The position numbers and the translations under genes are program-made. The notes under the pieces are model-generated. The model saw nothing but the letters and a program-made list of their open reading frames with translations. It was not told the DNA's origin and ran no database searches. From the NCBI RefSeq assembly GCF_033115175.1, contig NC_084827.1, forward strand, positions 57,597,201 to 57,661,200: DNA of 64,000 bases, in the 5' to 3' direction. This document shows positions 1 through 11,625 of the stretch, one piece after another. Origin of the DNA: Lepus europaeus (lineage: Eukaryota > Chordata > Mammalia > Lagomorpha > Leporidae). Every line of letters begins with the position of its first letter. Positions within the stretch are counted from its first letter, which is position 1.

Positions 1-50
1 CTGTGTGTAACTCTGACTTTCAAATAAAATAAACTTTAAAAAATAAAATG
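1..50 (+). mobile_element. C-repeat SINE, 3' tail only
   Basis: The window opens inside the tail of a plus-strand lagomorph C-repeat SINE: TGTAACTCTGACTTTCAAAT followed by A-rich sequence. The rest of the element lies to the left of the window. Confidence 0.85.
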
Positions 51-435
51 TTATGTCAAAAATAACTTAAAAATTTTTAAATGCTAATACATAGCTACTT
101 GAGCACTCACTCAGTAATCAATACTGTGCTGTATGAACACTCTTAGCCCTGTAAGGTAAGTACAGTTGTAACCCCAGTTTACTCAAGAGTTTACAAACCG
201 TAGCTTTTAAATACCTGCTTTGAGACTAACAGATAGGAACTGGAGACACAGGGATTCCAGGCAGGGTAACCTGCTCTTACCTCTGTCTACACACTCCTTT
301 GTATTTTCCTTACAACAAAGTTTCCATCCACATCTTTCATTTATTTCAGTAGCAAAATAATCTTCTATAAAGCAGTAATGCATCAGTATGATAATAAATA
401 ACAATAAAAGTCAGATGACAAAGAAAGGTAAAATA

Positions 436-700
436 AGAGAGAGAGAGAGAAGAGAGATCTTCCATCCACTTTCATCTATTCTCCCTCAGTTCCTCCAACA
501 GCTAGGACTGGGCCATTCCAAAGTCATGAGTCAATGACTCCATCTGGGTCTCCCTCAGGAGCGGCAAATAGTGGCTTAAACACTTGAGCCATCACTTGAT
601 GTATCCCAAGATAGCAGGATAGGAACAGAGCAGTGAGGATACACACCAGGCATATGATAAGGAATCTGGGTATCTCAAGTTGCATCATAAAGCCCATCCC
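436..700 (-). mobile_element. Old C-repeat SINE
   Basis: Reads as a minus-strand SINE: a GA tract, then TCTTCCATCCACT, a diverged middle, and the ending GGCATCTCAAGT-like block before CCCATCCC. High divergence and no clear TSD point to an old copy. Confidence 0.75.
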
Positions 701-892
701 AAAAAAGATTAACTTTATCAGAATTTAAAAACAGGTCTTGGTTTCTTTATTAAAAATTAGAAGAGAAAACAAATTGAGCATAAACACTGAAGACAGTTTA
801 GTATCTTCCTAATTTGAGGTATAAAGTTAGGATTAGAAGTATCATAATATAGTATCATGAAGGTATCAGTAAGAACCTGATAGAATATACAG

Positions 893-1180
893 GGAGGCCC
901 AGATAACTCTTTCATATGCTTATTTCATTTCCCTTGGGTAAATTTCAGGAGTGGGATGGGTGAGTCAATTGGTAGATCTGTTTTCAGATTCCTGAGGAAT
1001 CTCCATGTTGTCTTCCACAATGAATCTACTAGGTTAGATTCCCAATAACACTGAGAGGAAGGAGGAGAAAGGGTGGGAGTGTGGGTGGGAAAGGAGAGAA
1101 GGGTAGGGAGTATCACTATGTTCCTAAATCTTTATTCATGAAACACAGGTAATTTGTATACCTTAAATAAAATTTTAAAA
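893..1180 (+). mobile_element. L1 3' fragment with inverted 5' part
   Basis: Bases 893-1050 read as the antisense of an ancient L1 3' region (GGAGTGGGATGG, GAGGAATCTCCATGTTGTCTT). From about 1052 the sequence switches to a sense L1 3' UTR (GGAGGAGAAAGGGTGGG, ATCACTATGTTCCTAAATC) ending in an A-rich tail at about 1180. An inverted 5' segment fused to a sense 3' end is the classic product of twin priming in L1 insertion. I see no clean TSD. Confidence 0.6.
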
Positions 1181-1672
1181 ATATATAGATAAATCTTTTA
1201 AAAAAAAGAAGCAGATGGAGAATAAATATTAGTTATTCAAAAAGTGCATTTGAAATACCTCAGAACTAATTTATAAAAGGAACCCAACACAAGCATCCAA
1301 ATTTGGACAGGAATGCTAAAATTTTACATAGAATCAATGACAAACTCTTGCAAATTATCCACTAAAATACTTGTTATCGATAATATGGGAGAAAACATCC
1401 AATTACCTTTTTAATCTACAGAAAATACTTCAGGATCAGTTTCCTATGAAGAGGGTATGAAAGAATATAAGCCAAAACATGTAGGGGAATAGTGCAGGAT
1501 TCCTGAGATACACTGAACGTGCTGTTATTCTGAATTCTGAGATAATTTATGCCATTTTCCAGATTTTTAAAATATGCAATTGGTTTTCTTGTTGTATATT
1601 TGTATTCAAAAATTTATTTAGGAAAAATAATCTCTAAAATAAAATTCAGTCTCTTTAAAATTTGACTTGTAT

Positions 1673-1985
1673 GGGGGAGCAGGCATTTGATGCAGTGGTA
1701 GGGACAACTACATTTCCTATCAGAGTGCCTGGCTCAACTCACTACTGTGGTTATGATTTATCTCCCTGTTAATGTGCATCCTGGGATGTAGCAGGTGACG
1801 GCTCAAGTGCTTGGGTCCCGACCACCCATGTTGGAGACCTGGTTTGAATACTATTCTGATATTGGTCTGGCCCAGTCCTACCTCTTGTGTGCGTTTGATT
1901 GGTGAAACAGCAGGTGAAAGAGATATTTCTCCCTCCCTCTCTGTCTCTTTCTCTCTCTCTCCCTTCCTCTGCTTTTCTAGTTTGT
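1673..1985 (+). mobile_element. Old C-repeat SINE
   Basis: The head at 1673 is a diverged GGGGAGCAGGCATTTGATGCAGT. The body keeps GCTCAAGTGCTTGGGTCCC and a CT-rich 3' region. The usual CAAATAAAT tail is lost. Confidence 0.75.
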
Positions 1986-2214
1986 TATTAATATGTACAA
2001 CTACTCAGAAAATATTGATTGTTGTTACACTCAGTATGTTAGGAATTACTAATGGAAATTTTTTATTTTACTTTTTATATGGCTAAATTTATAATTATTT
2101 CCTTTTATTCATTGACAAATTTCATTTTAAGGAAATGTTTACATATGTGTCAGTGTGATGATATTCTAAATTCTCTTCCCAAAATGTTAGAGCTTCTCTT
2201 TCAAAAATAATCTT

Positions 2215-2238
2215 TTCTTCCCTTCCTTCCTTCCTTCC

Positions 2239-2294
<56 letters not shown>
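2215..2294 (+). repeat. (TTCC)n-(TC)n microsatellite
   Basis: About 25 bases of CTTC/TTCC units run into a perfect TC run of over 50 bases. It sits where the A-rich tail of the adjacent minus-strand SINE should be, so it probably grew out of that tail and the SINE's GA/CT tract. Confidence 0.9.
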
Positions 2295-2299
<5 letters not shown>

Positions 2300-2585
2300 C
2301 TTTGAAAAACAGCATGACAAACTGGGAGAGATCTTTCATTTACTGGCTCACTCCTCAAATGGCCACAACAGACAGGTATGGGTGAGGCTTAATCCAGGAG
2401 CCAGGAAATATAACCAGGTCTCCCACAAGGACCCAAGCACTTGGGCCATCATTTGCTGCCTTCCAGGGTGTGCATGAACCAGAAGCTGGATTGGAAGTAG
2501 AGTAGCCAGAACTTGAACCAGCACTCTGGAATAGGGCATGTTGGCATCACAAGTGGCCACTTAAGCTGCTACACCACATCATCAC
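2295..2585 (-). mobile_element. Old C-repeat SINE
   Basis: Minus-strand body beginning CTTTGAAAAACAGCATGAC, with CAAGCACTTGGGCCATC in the middle and the tRNA-like head at the right end (CTTAAGCTGCTACACCACA). Its tail has been replaced by the microsatellite to the left. Confidence 0.85.
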
Positions 2586-2874
2586 TTTTTGTAACTATAA
2601 CCCTTTAACTTACTTGGTTTGGGTTTTGTATATTTGCATGAAATTTGGAGACAGTTTCATTTTTACACATACACAGCCCAGTTTCTTAACAATATTTACT
2701 GAAAAGCTTCTCCATTCTTTCTCTCTTGACCAAAAATTCCACATTCCTCATTGACAAAGTTTTCATTGATGTGTGACTTCATGGAGATTTCTTGTCTCTG
2801 CATCATCAGTAATTTTTTATTCTCTGCATTTATGCTAAAGTATCTTTAATATTACAGTTTTAATATAATTTTTA

Positions 2875-2998
2875 TGGGAGAGGGAGCGGGAGATGGGAGG
2901 ATTGCGGGTGGGAGGGAAGTTATGGGGGGGTGACACTGTAATCCAAAAGCTGTATTTTTGAAATTTATATTTATTAAATAAAAGTTAAAATTAAAAAA
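2875..2998 (+). mobile_element. Severely 5'-truncated L1, 3' tip only
   Basis: Only the last 120 or so bases of a rabbit-type L1 3' UTR are present: the G-rich purine tract (GGGAGAGGGAGCGGGAG), the TGTAATCCAAAAGCTGTA block and a TTATTAAATAAAAG tail. A 13-bp duplication ATATAATTTTTAT flanks it (ends near 2874 and starts near 2999), so it is a genuine insertion. Confidence 0.85.
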
Positions 2999-3283
2999 TA
3001 TATAATTTTTATTCCACTTTTCATGTGTGTCTGTGCATGTTATTTGTATCCCTTTGTGCTTTGATATAAATCTGTCTTGTCAAGTTATTGGTAATGCACT
3101 GGATCCATCAATGAATATGGGGAGAACTAATAATCACTATATCAAGTCCTTAAAATCTATGAATTTGTAAAATTCCTCATGTATTTTGGGATATCTATGT
3201 CGCCTTAATAAAGTTTCATTCATTTAATTTTATTTCAATTAACTGTATAGTTTCAAAACAAGGTCACATGACTTTTGGAAAGG

Positions 3284-3350
3284 CTTTCTTTCTTTCTTCC
3301 TTTCTTTCTTCCTTTCTCTCTCTCTCTCTCCCTCTCTCTCTCTCTCTCTT
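3284..3350 (+). repeat. (TTTC/TTCC)n-(TC)n microsatellite
   Basis: TTTC and TTCC units grade into TC repeats. As at 2.2 kb, it lies exactly at the tail of a minus-strand SINE. Confidence 0.9.
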
Positions 3351-3620
3351 TCTTTGAAAGGCAAAGTAACAGGAAGAGGGAAAAATCAAAGATGTCTTTC
3401 ATTCACTGGTTCACTCCTACATTAGGAGCCGTGAACTCCATCCAGTTCTCCTGTGTTGGTGGCAGGGGCCAAGCACTTGAGCCATCATCACCTGCCTTCC
3501 CAGGTGCATTAACTGAGAGCTGGATCGGAAGCAGAACAGTGGGACTTGATTTGGTTCTCCAATATGGAATGTCAGAATCATAAATGGAGGCTTAAAACTC
3601 TGCACTAGAATACCAGCCCC
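3350..3620 (-). mobile_element. Old C-repeat SINE
   Basis: Minus-strand SINE from TTTGAAAGGCAAAGTAACAG to the head at ATACCAGCCCC. The middle keeps GGGCCAAGCACTTGAGCCATC and GAGAGCTGGATCGGAAGC. Its tail is the microsatellite to the left. Confidence 0.85.
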
Positions 3621-4159
3621 TGAATGCTCATCTTGATTGCTTATGAACTGGTCTTGTAGATAACATATTTAGATTTTTATTTTTTTAACATCTTTGTGGA
3701 AATAAAATTGATTTTTATATTGACTTTTATTTAGCACATCTAAGAACCTGTAATCAATTTTCATACTTAATATACATATTATTTGGACTTTCTATGAACA
3801 ATGAAATAGTCTGAGAATAGATACAAGTTTTACTTTCTTTTTTGCGATGTTTATATATGTTTTATTGTTGTCTTAACCTACTGTGCTTATCAAAAGCTAT
3901 AAAATGTTAGCGGTAGTGACAGGTTTTGCAGGTTACTGATAGAGAGATCATTTAATGTCACTTGTACTTCCTTGATTCTAGTTGAAGTGTACGTGCGTAT
4001 GTGTGTAGGAATATATCTTACTCTTAAAATAATTTATAATGAATAGGTAATGATTTTATCAATCGTTTTTTAGAATCTGTATCTTATATGATTTTTCTCC
4101 TGTTGATAGTGTTGCAAACTATATTAAATGTATTCATAATTTCAGAAGCATAATTTTTA

Positions 4160-4685
4160 AATGACCCCACAGTGATTTGATATTTTATTAATGTTTTTGA
4201 TATCTAAAAAATTGTTGACTTGAAAACAATTCAGTGACATCAGAAAAAAATGACAGCATAACAGACCTCAAAAGCTTATGGTACCACAAACAGATTAAAT
4301 AAAATGGCAATGCTGTCACAATCCACTTTATCAGAAGCCTAGATATGAATCAAGAATATTCCACACCAGGCTGCAGGCTACTGCCCAAGGAAAAAGTAAC
4401 TGAACTCAAGAAGCAATCTTTGTGTCAGCTTAGTCCTTCCTGTCTGCATGGTGCATGGATGGCCCTTTTTCTATTTTGTCTGTGGCCTTGAAAACAACAG
4501 CCCATAGCATACACTGCTAATGCTGTAGGTAGCAGATGAACTTTGTTCTCAAAGAATTGTGATGATTTTGATCTGTCTAGTATCTCATTGAAGGGTGCAC
4601 TCAAAAAATTTGCCTTTCTTTTGCCTAACTAAAAACGTACCCAGAGCTGAGGCAACTATGTGTAATATGTTTGTCAAACACATCT
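4160..4685. other. Unassigned sequence, no gene seen
   Basis: About 500 bases of non-repetitive sequence between an L1 remnant and a SINE. All frames are broken and no promoter, RNA or repeat signature stands out. Confidence 0.5.
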
Positions 4686-4686
4686 A

Positions 4687-5348
4687 GGGGCAGGAGTTGT
4701 GTTTGACATGTGGTATAAGCTGTCGCTTGTGAAGTCTACATATGATATCAAAGTGCTGGCTTCTGATCCAGTTTCCTGCTAATCGCTCTGGGAATGTGGT
4801 TCATGATAGCTCGAGTACTTTAATCCCTGCCACACTAATAGAAGTCCCAGATGGAGTTCTTTTTTTTTTTTTTTTTTTGACAGGCAGAGTGGATAGTGAG
4901 AGAGAGACAGAGAGAAAGGTCTTCCTTTTGCCGTTGGTTCACCCTCCAATGGCCACCGCGGTAGGTGCGCTGCGGCCGGCGCACCGCGCTGATCCGATGG
5001 CAGGAGCCAGGTGCTTCTCCTGGTCTCCCATGGGGTGCAGGGCCCAAGCACTTGGGCCATCCTCCACTGCACTCCCTGGCCACAGCAGAGAGCTGGCCTG
5101 GAAGAGGGGCAACCGGGACAGGATCGGTGCCCCGACCGGGACTAGAACCCGGTGTGCCGGCGCCGCAAGGCGGAGGATTAGCCTAGTGAGTCGCTGCGCC
5201 AGCCCAGATGGAGTTCTTGACCACTGGCTTCAAGCTGGCCCAGCACTGGTTTGGGAGTGAAAAAGCAGAGCTCTGTCTCTCTCCTGTCTTTACCTATCTC
5301 TCTGTCACTCTATCTTTTGAATAAATAACTAAATAAACCTTTAAAAAT
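4687..5348 (+). mobile_element. Old C-repeat SINE split by a younger SINE
   Basis: The 5' part is 4687-4861 (GGGCAGGAGTTGTG... GGTTCATGATAGC) and the 3' part is 5219-5348 (CTCTGTCTCTCTCC...TTTTGAATAAATAACTAAATAAA). A younger minus-strand SINE was inserted between them. Confidence 0.85.
4862..5202 (-). mobile_element. Young C-repeat SINE, nested
   Basis: GC- and CpG-rich young form on the minus strand: poly-T, GACAGGCAGAGTGGATAGTG, GAGCCAGGTGCTTCTCC, and a head ending GAGTCGCTGCGCCAG. A perfect 16-bp TSD, CCCAGATGGAGTTCTT, lies at 4846-4861 and 5203-5218, inside the older SINE. Several frames over it are open for 70-170 codons by chance. Confidence 0.95.
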
Positions 5349-5664
5349 AAAGCATCTAAAGTAAAAAATTTTAGCTTCTGTTGCATGGATGAAAACAGTT
5401 GAGACAAAGAAAAACCAGAAGCATGGGAAAGAAAGCTGGTAATGAGGTGGCTTGTAAAGTAAGGGCTTTTCCAACCTCAGTATTAGTAGGAATTTAGAAG
5501 ACCTATGCATACTCAGTGTTGAGCGCGTAAACATAAAATACCTGTGAATATCCTAAGCTCTCACCTATGCTTGAAATCCAGGCTCATCACAAAGTTTAAG
5601 TCAAGAGGGTAATCTGACTGAGTGTTGCAGCTGTCCCCTGACACACTCACTTGCAAAGACTGTG

Positions 5665-5986
5665 ATTATTCATTGATTTTTGTTTATTTGAAAGATGGAA
5701 CAAAAAGAGAGACAGACAAACCAAGTGATGTCTTCCATCTACTCATTCCCTTCTAAAATGCCTGAATTATCTGGGGATGGATCAGACAAGGAGTCTGGAA
5801 CTCCATCCAGATCTCTCACATGGCTAGCAGGGACTCAACTATTTTCCTCATTACCAGCTACCTCCCTGAATTGCATTAGCAGGAAGCTGGATCACAAGTG
5901 GATGTGGAGGCTCAAACCAGGCACTCTGATATGGGATAGGGCCATCCCATATAGAAGCTTAATCCACAGTGTTGTGATGTGGTCCC
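5665..5986 (-). mobile_element. Old C-repeat SINE
   Basis: Minus strand, from TTTATTTGAAAGATGGAACAA to GTTGTGATGTGGTCCCC. The middle is diverged but keeps TAGCAGGAAGCTGGATCACAAGTGG. Confidence 0.8.
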
Positions 5987-6315
5987 CTTGGAGATTTTTG
6001 TAATTATTTTGTTTCATTTAAGCCTTTAAGTAAATATCTCTCAATTTCATTAGTTTATCATTTACAGATATATTAAAGACCTCATTGAGCACATATGCTG
6101 ATGAATACAGACTGCACTGAACTTGTTCACAACAGTCACTAAGTAAACAGCTATTATAAGAAACAACAATTAACACTAATGAGGGAAGATAATCTTATTT
6201 CTCGATTTTTGCACATTATAATATTAGCAAAGTACAGTTTTCAGCAAAGTATTGGTGTCATGCAAGGAAATAAGGAAATATGGCCAATAAAATTAGAAAA
6301 ATTAATAGTAACTCC

Positions 6316-6633
6316 AAGGACTGGCACCAAGGCTCACTTGGTTAATCCTCCACCTGTGGCGCCGGCATCCCATATGGGTGCCAGTTCTAGTCCCAGTTGC
6401 TCCTCTTCCAGTCTAGCTCTCTGCTGTGGCCCAGGAGGGCAGTGGAGGATGGCCCAAGTGCTTGGGCCCCTGTACCCACATGGGAGACCAGGAGGAAATG
6501 CCTGGCTCCTGGCTTTGGATCGGTGCAGCGCCGGCCGTGGTGGCCATTTGGGGAGTGAACCAACAGGAAGACCTTTCTCTATGTCTCTCTCTCTCACTGT
6601 CTGTAACTCTACCTGTCAAATAAATTAAAAAAA
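6316..6633 (+). mobile_element. C-repeat SINE with intact TSD
   Basis: Plus-strand SINE with a short head (GGACTGGCACCAAGGCTCACTT), GTGGCGCCGGCATCCCATAT, and the tail TGTAACTCTACCTGTCAAAT. The 12-bp TSD AATAGTAACTCC is perfect at 6304-6315 and 6634-6645, so the insertion is fairly recent. Confidence 0.95.
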
Positions 6634-7082
6634 AATAGTAACTCCGATAGGAAGCTCATACTAAGAAAACAACTGAAATTATGTGTATGTATGTATAAAA
6701 ATAAGAAAAAATCAAAATGATACAGAATGTTTATGTATAACACAAAAAGCAATAAAAGAATTAAGGAATACAAATATATGTGAGATAAAGAAAGCAAAGT
6801 AATGACAAAGGTTGATGTTTTCTTATCAACAACTGCATTAAATGTAAATGGATTAAACATTTTTCTACCTTCTGTTTTATTGAACGACATTGAATGTTTT
6901 CCTTTTAAATATTTCAACCTTTAGCATGTTGAGCCACTCCATTACACACTTATTTTTAGATCATTAGCTTAAACTTTCAACTTCAGTAATTCCTAATACA
7001 TAGTCTGAGTTTATTTAGTGTAGTTCTTTTTGTAACTTCTAGAAGTGCACACCTAGCTGCTTTATTGAAATGTTGTGCTTCT

Positions 7083-7396
7083 GGGGTCAGCACTGTGGCA
7101 TAGGGGGTAAAACCATCTTCTACAGTGCCAGCATCCCATATAGGTGCCTTGTCAAGACCTGGCTGCTCCACTTTCGATCCAGCTCTCTGTTATGGCCTGG
7201 GAAAACAGTGGAAGATGGTCCAAGTGCTTGGGCCCCTGCACCCATGTGGCAGACCTTGAAGAAGCTCTTGGTTCAGATCGACCCAGCTCTGGCCATTTTG
7301 GCCATTTGGAGAGTGAACCAACTGGATGGAAGACCTTTCTTTTTCTCTCTCTGCCTCTGCTTCTCTGTAGCTCTGCTTTTCAAATAAATCTTTTTA
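7083..7396 (+). mobile_element. C-repeat SINE
   Basis: Full-length plus-strand copy from GGGGTCAGCACTGTGGCATAG to CTGCTTTTCAAATAAATCTT. It includes ATGGTCCAAGTGCTTGGGCC. Moderately diverged, with no obvious TSD. Confidence 0.92.
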
Positions 7397-7902
7397 TCTC
7401 TTATGGTATCTCTCTTTCGAACTATATTATACCAATTTCCATTCATAATATTTTTATCATTCACTTGAAGATATTTCCAAAATTTGTATTTGGCACCTGA
7501 TTGATATAGAATGTGTTTTAAAATTTATAGTTATATGAATCTTACTAGTAGTATTTTGGGCTTTTCTATTTCTATGTTAATTGAATTGTGATTAGGCAGC
7601 AAGCTCTTCACTATTTAGATTATCTGACATTTTCTAAGACTTGCTCCCTGATTCAGTATAATAGTTAATTACCGTCAATATGCAGCATATGCCTGAAATA
7701 TGTCATTACACATTGCTGAGCAAACAAGGGCAGATTGGTGGATAGCACCCACAACAAAGTCTTCTGGACAATGTGTATTTAGAAATTCACAGAAATAAAG
7801 TTGGTAAACATGCAGATTCACCAGAGGGCAGTTCACAGGGATCCAGCAGAGCCAAGTGAGGGATGCCAAAATAAGTAAGCAATATTTTTATATGGCTTTT
7901 AT

Positions 7903-8215
7903 TGTTTTTTTTTTTAATTTATTTAAAGGAGAGACAAAGAGAGGAGAGAGGCAGACAGACAGAGATCTTCCATTCATTGGTTTACCCTCCAAATGCCCAC
8001 AACAGCTAGTGCTGGACCAGGTCAAAGTCAGGAGCTGGGAATTCCATCCAGGTGTTCCACAGGAATGGCCAGGCACAAGTACTTGAGCCATCATCTCTGC
8101 CTCCTAATGCAGGCATTAACAAGAAGCTGGATTCAAGAGTGACATTGGAACTTGAATCCAGACACGCCAATACAGGTGTGAGCATCCCAAGCACTGTCTT
8201 AACTAAGGTACCAAA
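7903..8215 (-). mobile_element. Old C-repeat SINE
   Basis: Minus strand, starting with T-rich tail and TTATTTAAAGGAGAGACAAAG, with CAAGTACTTGAGCCATCATC, and ending near GAGCATCCCAAGCACTGTC. Clearly diverged. Confidence 0.85.
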
Positions 8216-8224
8216 TTTGTGGAG

Positions 8225-8400
8225 ATTTCAAGCTGCGTGCTTGGTGAATAATGAAAGCCTGGGTCCAAATCTTACTGGTACTTCAGTATGACATAGCTTT
8301 CCCCAGCTCTCGGGTCTTCTTCAGCAATGGTGGATATAGGAACCCAGTCCCTTCTCTGACATGAGGAGAAGATGCGGTTCAAGTCTTCTTTTTACAGCTT
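8225..8400 (+). mobile_element. Possible MIR fragment
   Basis: The phrase CCTGGGTCCAAATCTTACTG followed by TATGACATAGCTTTCCCCA resembles the MIR core (cctgggttcaaatcc ... gtgaccttgggcaag). Too short and diverged to be sure; it could be chance. Confidence 0.3.
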
Positions 8401-9231
8401 TGATGAGCTGAACTAATGATTTAGAACTCCACCTCACAACTTTACCAGGATCAATTAATTACCTTAGCACTTCAACTGTACATTATGTACAAGGAACTTT
8501 GCCAATGAGCAGTTATGTCTCTGGAAGACCAGTCTAAGGGCTTCAGTTTGAAATATTTAACCCACCTAAACTAGGTCAAATTTTGATTTGTTTTCTATTT
8601 TGCTTATTGTATAATGGCTAGGGTTTTATCTGCTTGTTCTGTTTTAGTGAAAGATAGTGTAAAATGTCCTATACTATAATAATTTATTTTTCCTTGCAGC
8701 TTTTTATGAATTGGATTAAGATATTTAAGTGAGTGTTTAACTATAAAAGAGTGATATTTTTAGCTCTGGGTTAATCTTACACCTGAAAATCCATTTAGAT
8801 TGATTTTATAAATCTATGTAGGCTTTTCACTCTAGTATTTGTAGAATTTGTTTTTCTCCAACATGTTTCTTTCAAAATTTTTATCTAGTTTGTCTTCAAA
8901 TGTTTCTACTTTAAATAAACCATAATTGGTATCTCAAAATCTAATATTTGTTATTTTCTGCATAAACAACACTTGAGATCATGTGAGATAAATTTTGGGG
9001 GGAACGTAACATTCTCTATTTATCTCAGCATTACTATGCTTCCTTTTGCTGTTCTTGTAGACTTCTTTTAGGTTGAATGTTTTATCACTGCATTTTTTTG
9101 TCTCCACTAATTTGGAAATTATGCAGTACATACACACAGTGTTTTTTACTTCAAAAATAATGCATATTTAAATGATCCATGTCTAAATTAGCCAATACTT
9201 TCAACTTCCTCCACAAAAAGTAACAATTTTA

Positions 9232-9571
9232 TTTTATTTTTTATTTTTTTGACAGGCAGAGTTAGACAGTGAGAGAGGAGAGAGACAGAGAGAAAGGTCT
9301 TCCTTCTGTTGGTTCACCCCCCAGATGGCAGCTATGGCCAGCACGCGGCGCAGATCCGAAGCCAGGAGCCAGGTGCTTCTCCTGGTCTCCCATGAGGGTG
9401 CAGGGCCCAAGCACTTGGGCCATCCTCCACTGCACTCCCAGGCCACAGCAGAGAGCTAGACTGGAAGAGGAGCAACCGGGACAGAATCTGGAGCCCCAAC
9501 TGGGACTAGAACCCGGTGTGCCGGCACCACAAGGCAGAGGATTAGCCAAGTGAGCCACGGCGCCGGCCAAA
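9232..9571 (-). mobile_element. Young C-repeat SINE with intact TSD
   Basis: Minus-strand young form: TTTTTGACAGGCAGAGTTAG, AGGAGCCAGGTGCTTCTCC, CTAGAACCCGGTGTGCCGGC, head GAGCCACGGCGCCGGCC. The TSD AGTAACAATTTTA is perfect at 9219-9231 and 9573-9585. Confidence 0.95.
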
Positions 9572-10391
9572 CAGTAACAATTTTAAACAATCACTGTTTT
9601 GTTGCTGAATGCATGTTGTTTTTCCAAAATATTACAATGCTTTAATGTAATTATATTTAAAAATTCCATATGGCACTAGATTTACTGTTTTATTCACTCA
9701 ACAGAATCTAATCTTTAGCCATAGAATTTCCCCTTTCCTGAGTCAGTCCTGACTTGTCTGCCATCTGGGATTGTATTTCTTCTCTCTGTTATGCTTCTTT
9801 GAGGATTTCATTTAATGAAGCTCCTCTGTCCTCAACCTCTCCAGTTCCGCTGGTTGGAATTGTCTGTAACTTGTTGCTTGTCTTGAGGATTATTTTGCCT
9901 AGAAGTAAAATCCTACAGTGTCAGTTCTTCAAAACACAGCAACGATCCTTTCACACTGTTGGCTTTTGTTAACACTGTCATTGCATAATTACATGAAGGT
10001 GATTTTTTTAATCTCTGGATTCTATTAAGATTTCTCAATATTGACTGTGCTTTTGTTTTTATTTTTCTCCCAAATGAATCTAATTATGATTTTTTTATAT
10101 ATTCCTCCTGATAGGTGCATGGTTTATGTTGTGCTAATTGAACCTATAGTGAATTTTAAAAATTATTTATAGAAACTTGTCCCCTGTGTGTCCTCAAACA
10201 TTGTCTCTGACCCATTCCAATCCTGTTATCATCTTCCCTCTATTTCCCTATACCTATCTTTGTGTTCTCTTTGCTGAATTCTGGAAGATTCTTCTGATTT
10301 GTCTTCACTGATTCTTTCTGGAACAGAACGTATTATTGTTCAACCTTCCACTGAGTTTTGAATATTTTCAATTGTAGTTTTTAAATATTTT

Positions 10392-10665
10392 TATTTTTTC
10401 AACTTTTATTTAATAAATATAAACTTCCAAAGTACAATTTTTGGATTATAGCTGCTTTTCCCCCCATAACCTCCCTCCTACCCACAACCATCCCATCTCC
10501 CACTCTCTCTTCTATCTCATTCTTCATCAAGATTCATTTTCCATTATCTTTATATACAGAAGATCAACTTAGTATATACTAAGTAAAGATTTCAACAGAC
10601 TGCACCCACACAATCGCACAAGATATAGAGTACTGTTTGAGTAGTAGTTTTACTGCTAATTTGCA
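10392..10665 (-). mobile_element. 5'-truncated L1 3' end
   Basis: Reverse complement of the rabbit L1 tail: CTTTTATTTAATAAATATAA, then a C-rich polypurine complement (CCCATAACCTCCCTCC, CCATCCCATCTCCCA), then ATTTTCCATTATCTTTATATACAGAAGATC. It sits inside the antisense ancient L1. Confidence 0.9.
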
Positions 10666-11086
10666 TAGTGTTGTTTTTCAAAATTACCTGGTCATTTTTT
10701 ATAATTTTCTCTGCCTTGGAGAAATTTTTATATTGCTTTTTTTCTAAATTCATGTCTCACATCTTACGGTTTTTGCTGTTGTTGCCACGCGTGGTCTTTC
10801 TTTTTCTCTCCACACAGGGCCAGTGTCCAGTCCCTGCACCTAGGAGGGCTGTTTCTTTCCTGCGTAACTCTGGGCTACAACAAATTTTCTTGTAATCTCA
10901 TGATGTAGTGGAAAAAAAAAAGGATTATCTCTGGTTTACCTTTATCCTTGGCTTACAATCCCTTTGTGTGTTTAGCCAAATATGAGAGGGTCTTCACTGA
11001 CTAAAAGTGTTTGACTTCTGATTTTTGTAATCTCTGGGTCCTTCAAAAACCAAGTTCAAGTTTCTGTCTCAGCAAATGTGCTCTGA

Positions 11087-11429
11087 GGGAGACCAGCACT
11101 GAGGCACAGTGAGGTAAGCAGCTGCCTGCAATTGCCAGCAGGCACCCCATATCAGAGTGCCAGTTGAGTTCTGACTGTACCACTGCTGGTTCAGCAACCT
11201 ACAAATGCCTCTGGGAAGCAGCAGAAGATGGTCCAAGTGCATGGGCCCCTGTCACCAGTGTGGAAGAGCCAGAGTTCCAGGTTCCAAGCTGCAGCTTAGC
11301 TCAACCATGGGTGTTGTGGGCCATTTAGGCAGTGAATCAGTGGATGGGAGATTTCTCTCTCTATATCTCGCCTCCCTACCTCCCACCCCATACTCTTTCA
11401 AATCAATCAATCAATATTTTAAAAAAAAT
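11087..11429 (+). mobile_element. C-repeat SINE
   Basis: Plus strand from GGAGACCAGCACTGAGGCACAG to a CAAATCAATCAATCAATATT tail. The middle has GGTCCAAGTGCATGGGCCCC. An extra AGCTGCCTGCAATTGC stretch near the head shows divergence. Confidence 0.88.
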
Positions 11430-11625
11430 TACTCAGGGGAAAACACTTTAGAACTTCTCTCTTGAAATTCCAGGTTTCTGTTTGATTCTGAATAGATTAT
11501 CTAGAAAAATTTTCACACTTTGATTTTTCACGTAAAAAACTCTAAAATATTTTAGAGTATTTACTGCTTTGCAGCAGGTTTAGTGCAAAATAACTTGGCT
11601 TGATACACATCTAGAAATTGTTTTT

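Larger units (their letters stand above)
2590..4160 (-). mobile_element. Ancient L1 ORF2 remnant (antisense)
   Basis: The plus strand between the repeats resembles the reverse complement of L1 ORF2. Around 3090-3240 it matches the block that normally reads as a GGGGAGAAYTRA...ATC-type antisense stretch near the RT C-terminus. Around 3800-4160 it resembles an upstream RT segment. No open frame survives. The order of blocks fits one minus-strand L1 that continues to about 11 kb, but the match is from memory and heavily diverged. Confidence 0.5.
7397..11085 (-). mobile_element. Ancient L1, 5' half (antisense), interrupted
   Basis: The spacers between SINEs (7397-7680, 8550-9215, 9600-10390, 10670-11080) read as an antisense ancient mammalian L1. 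T-rich phrases fit the reverse complement of the ORF2 endonuclease region on the left and of the ORF1/5' region on the right (for example TTCACTGATTCTTTCTGGAAC near 10300). No frame survives. With the remnant at 2.6-4.2 kb this could be one minus-strand element whose 3' end lies to the left. Family assignment is by resemblance only. Confidence 0.45.

Noticed and set aside
4742..5260. 172-codon plus-strand frame
   Set aside because: It spans a nested SINE inside another SINE. Similar phrases recur in every young SINE copy, so it is repeat-derived.
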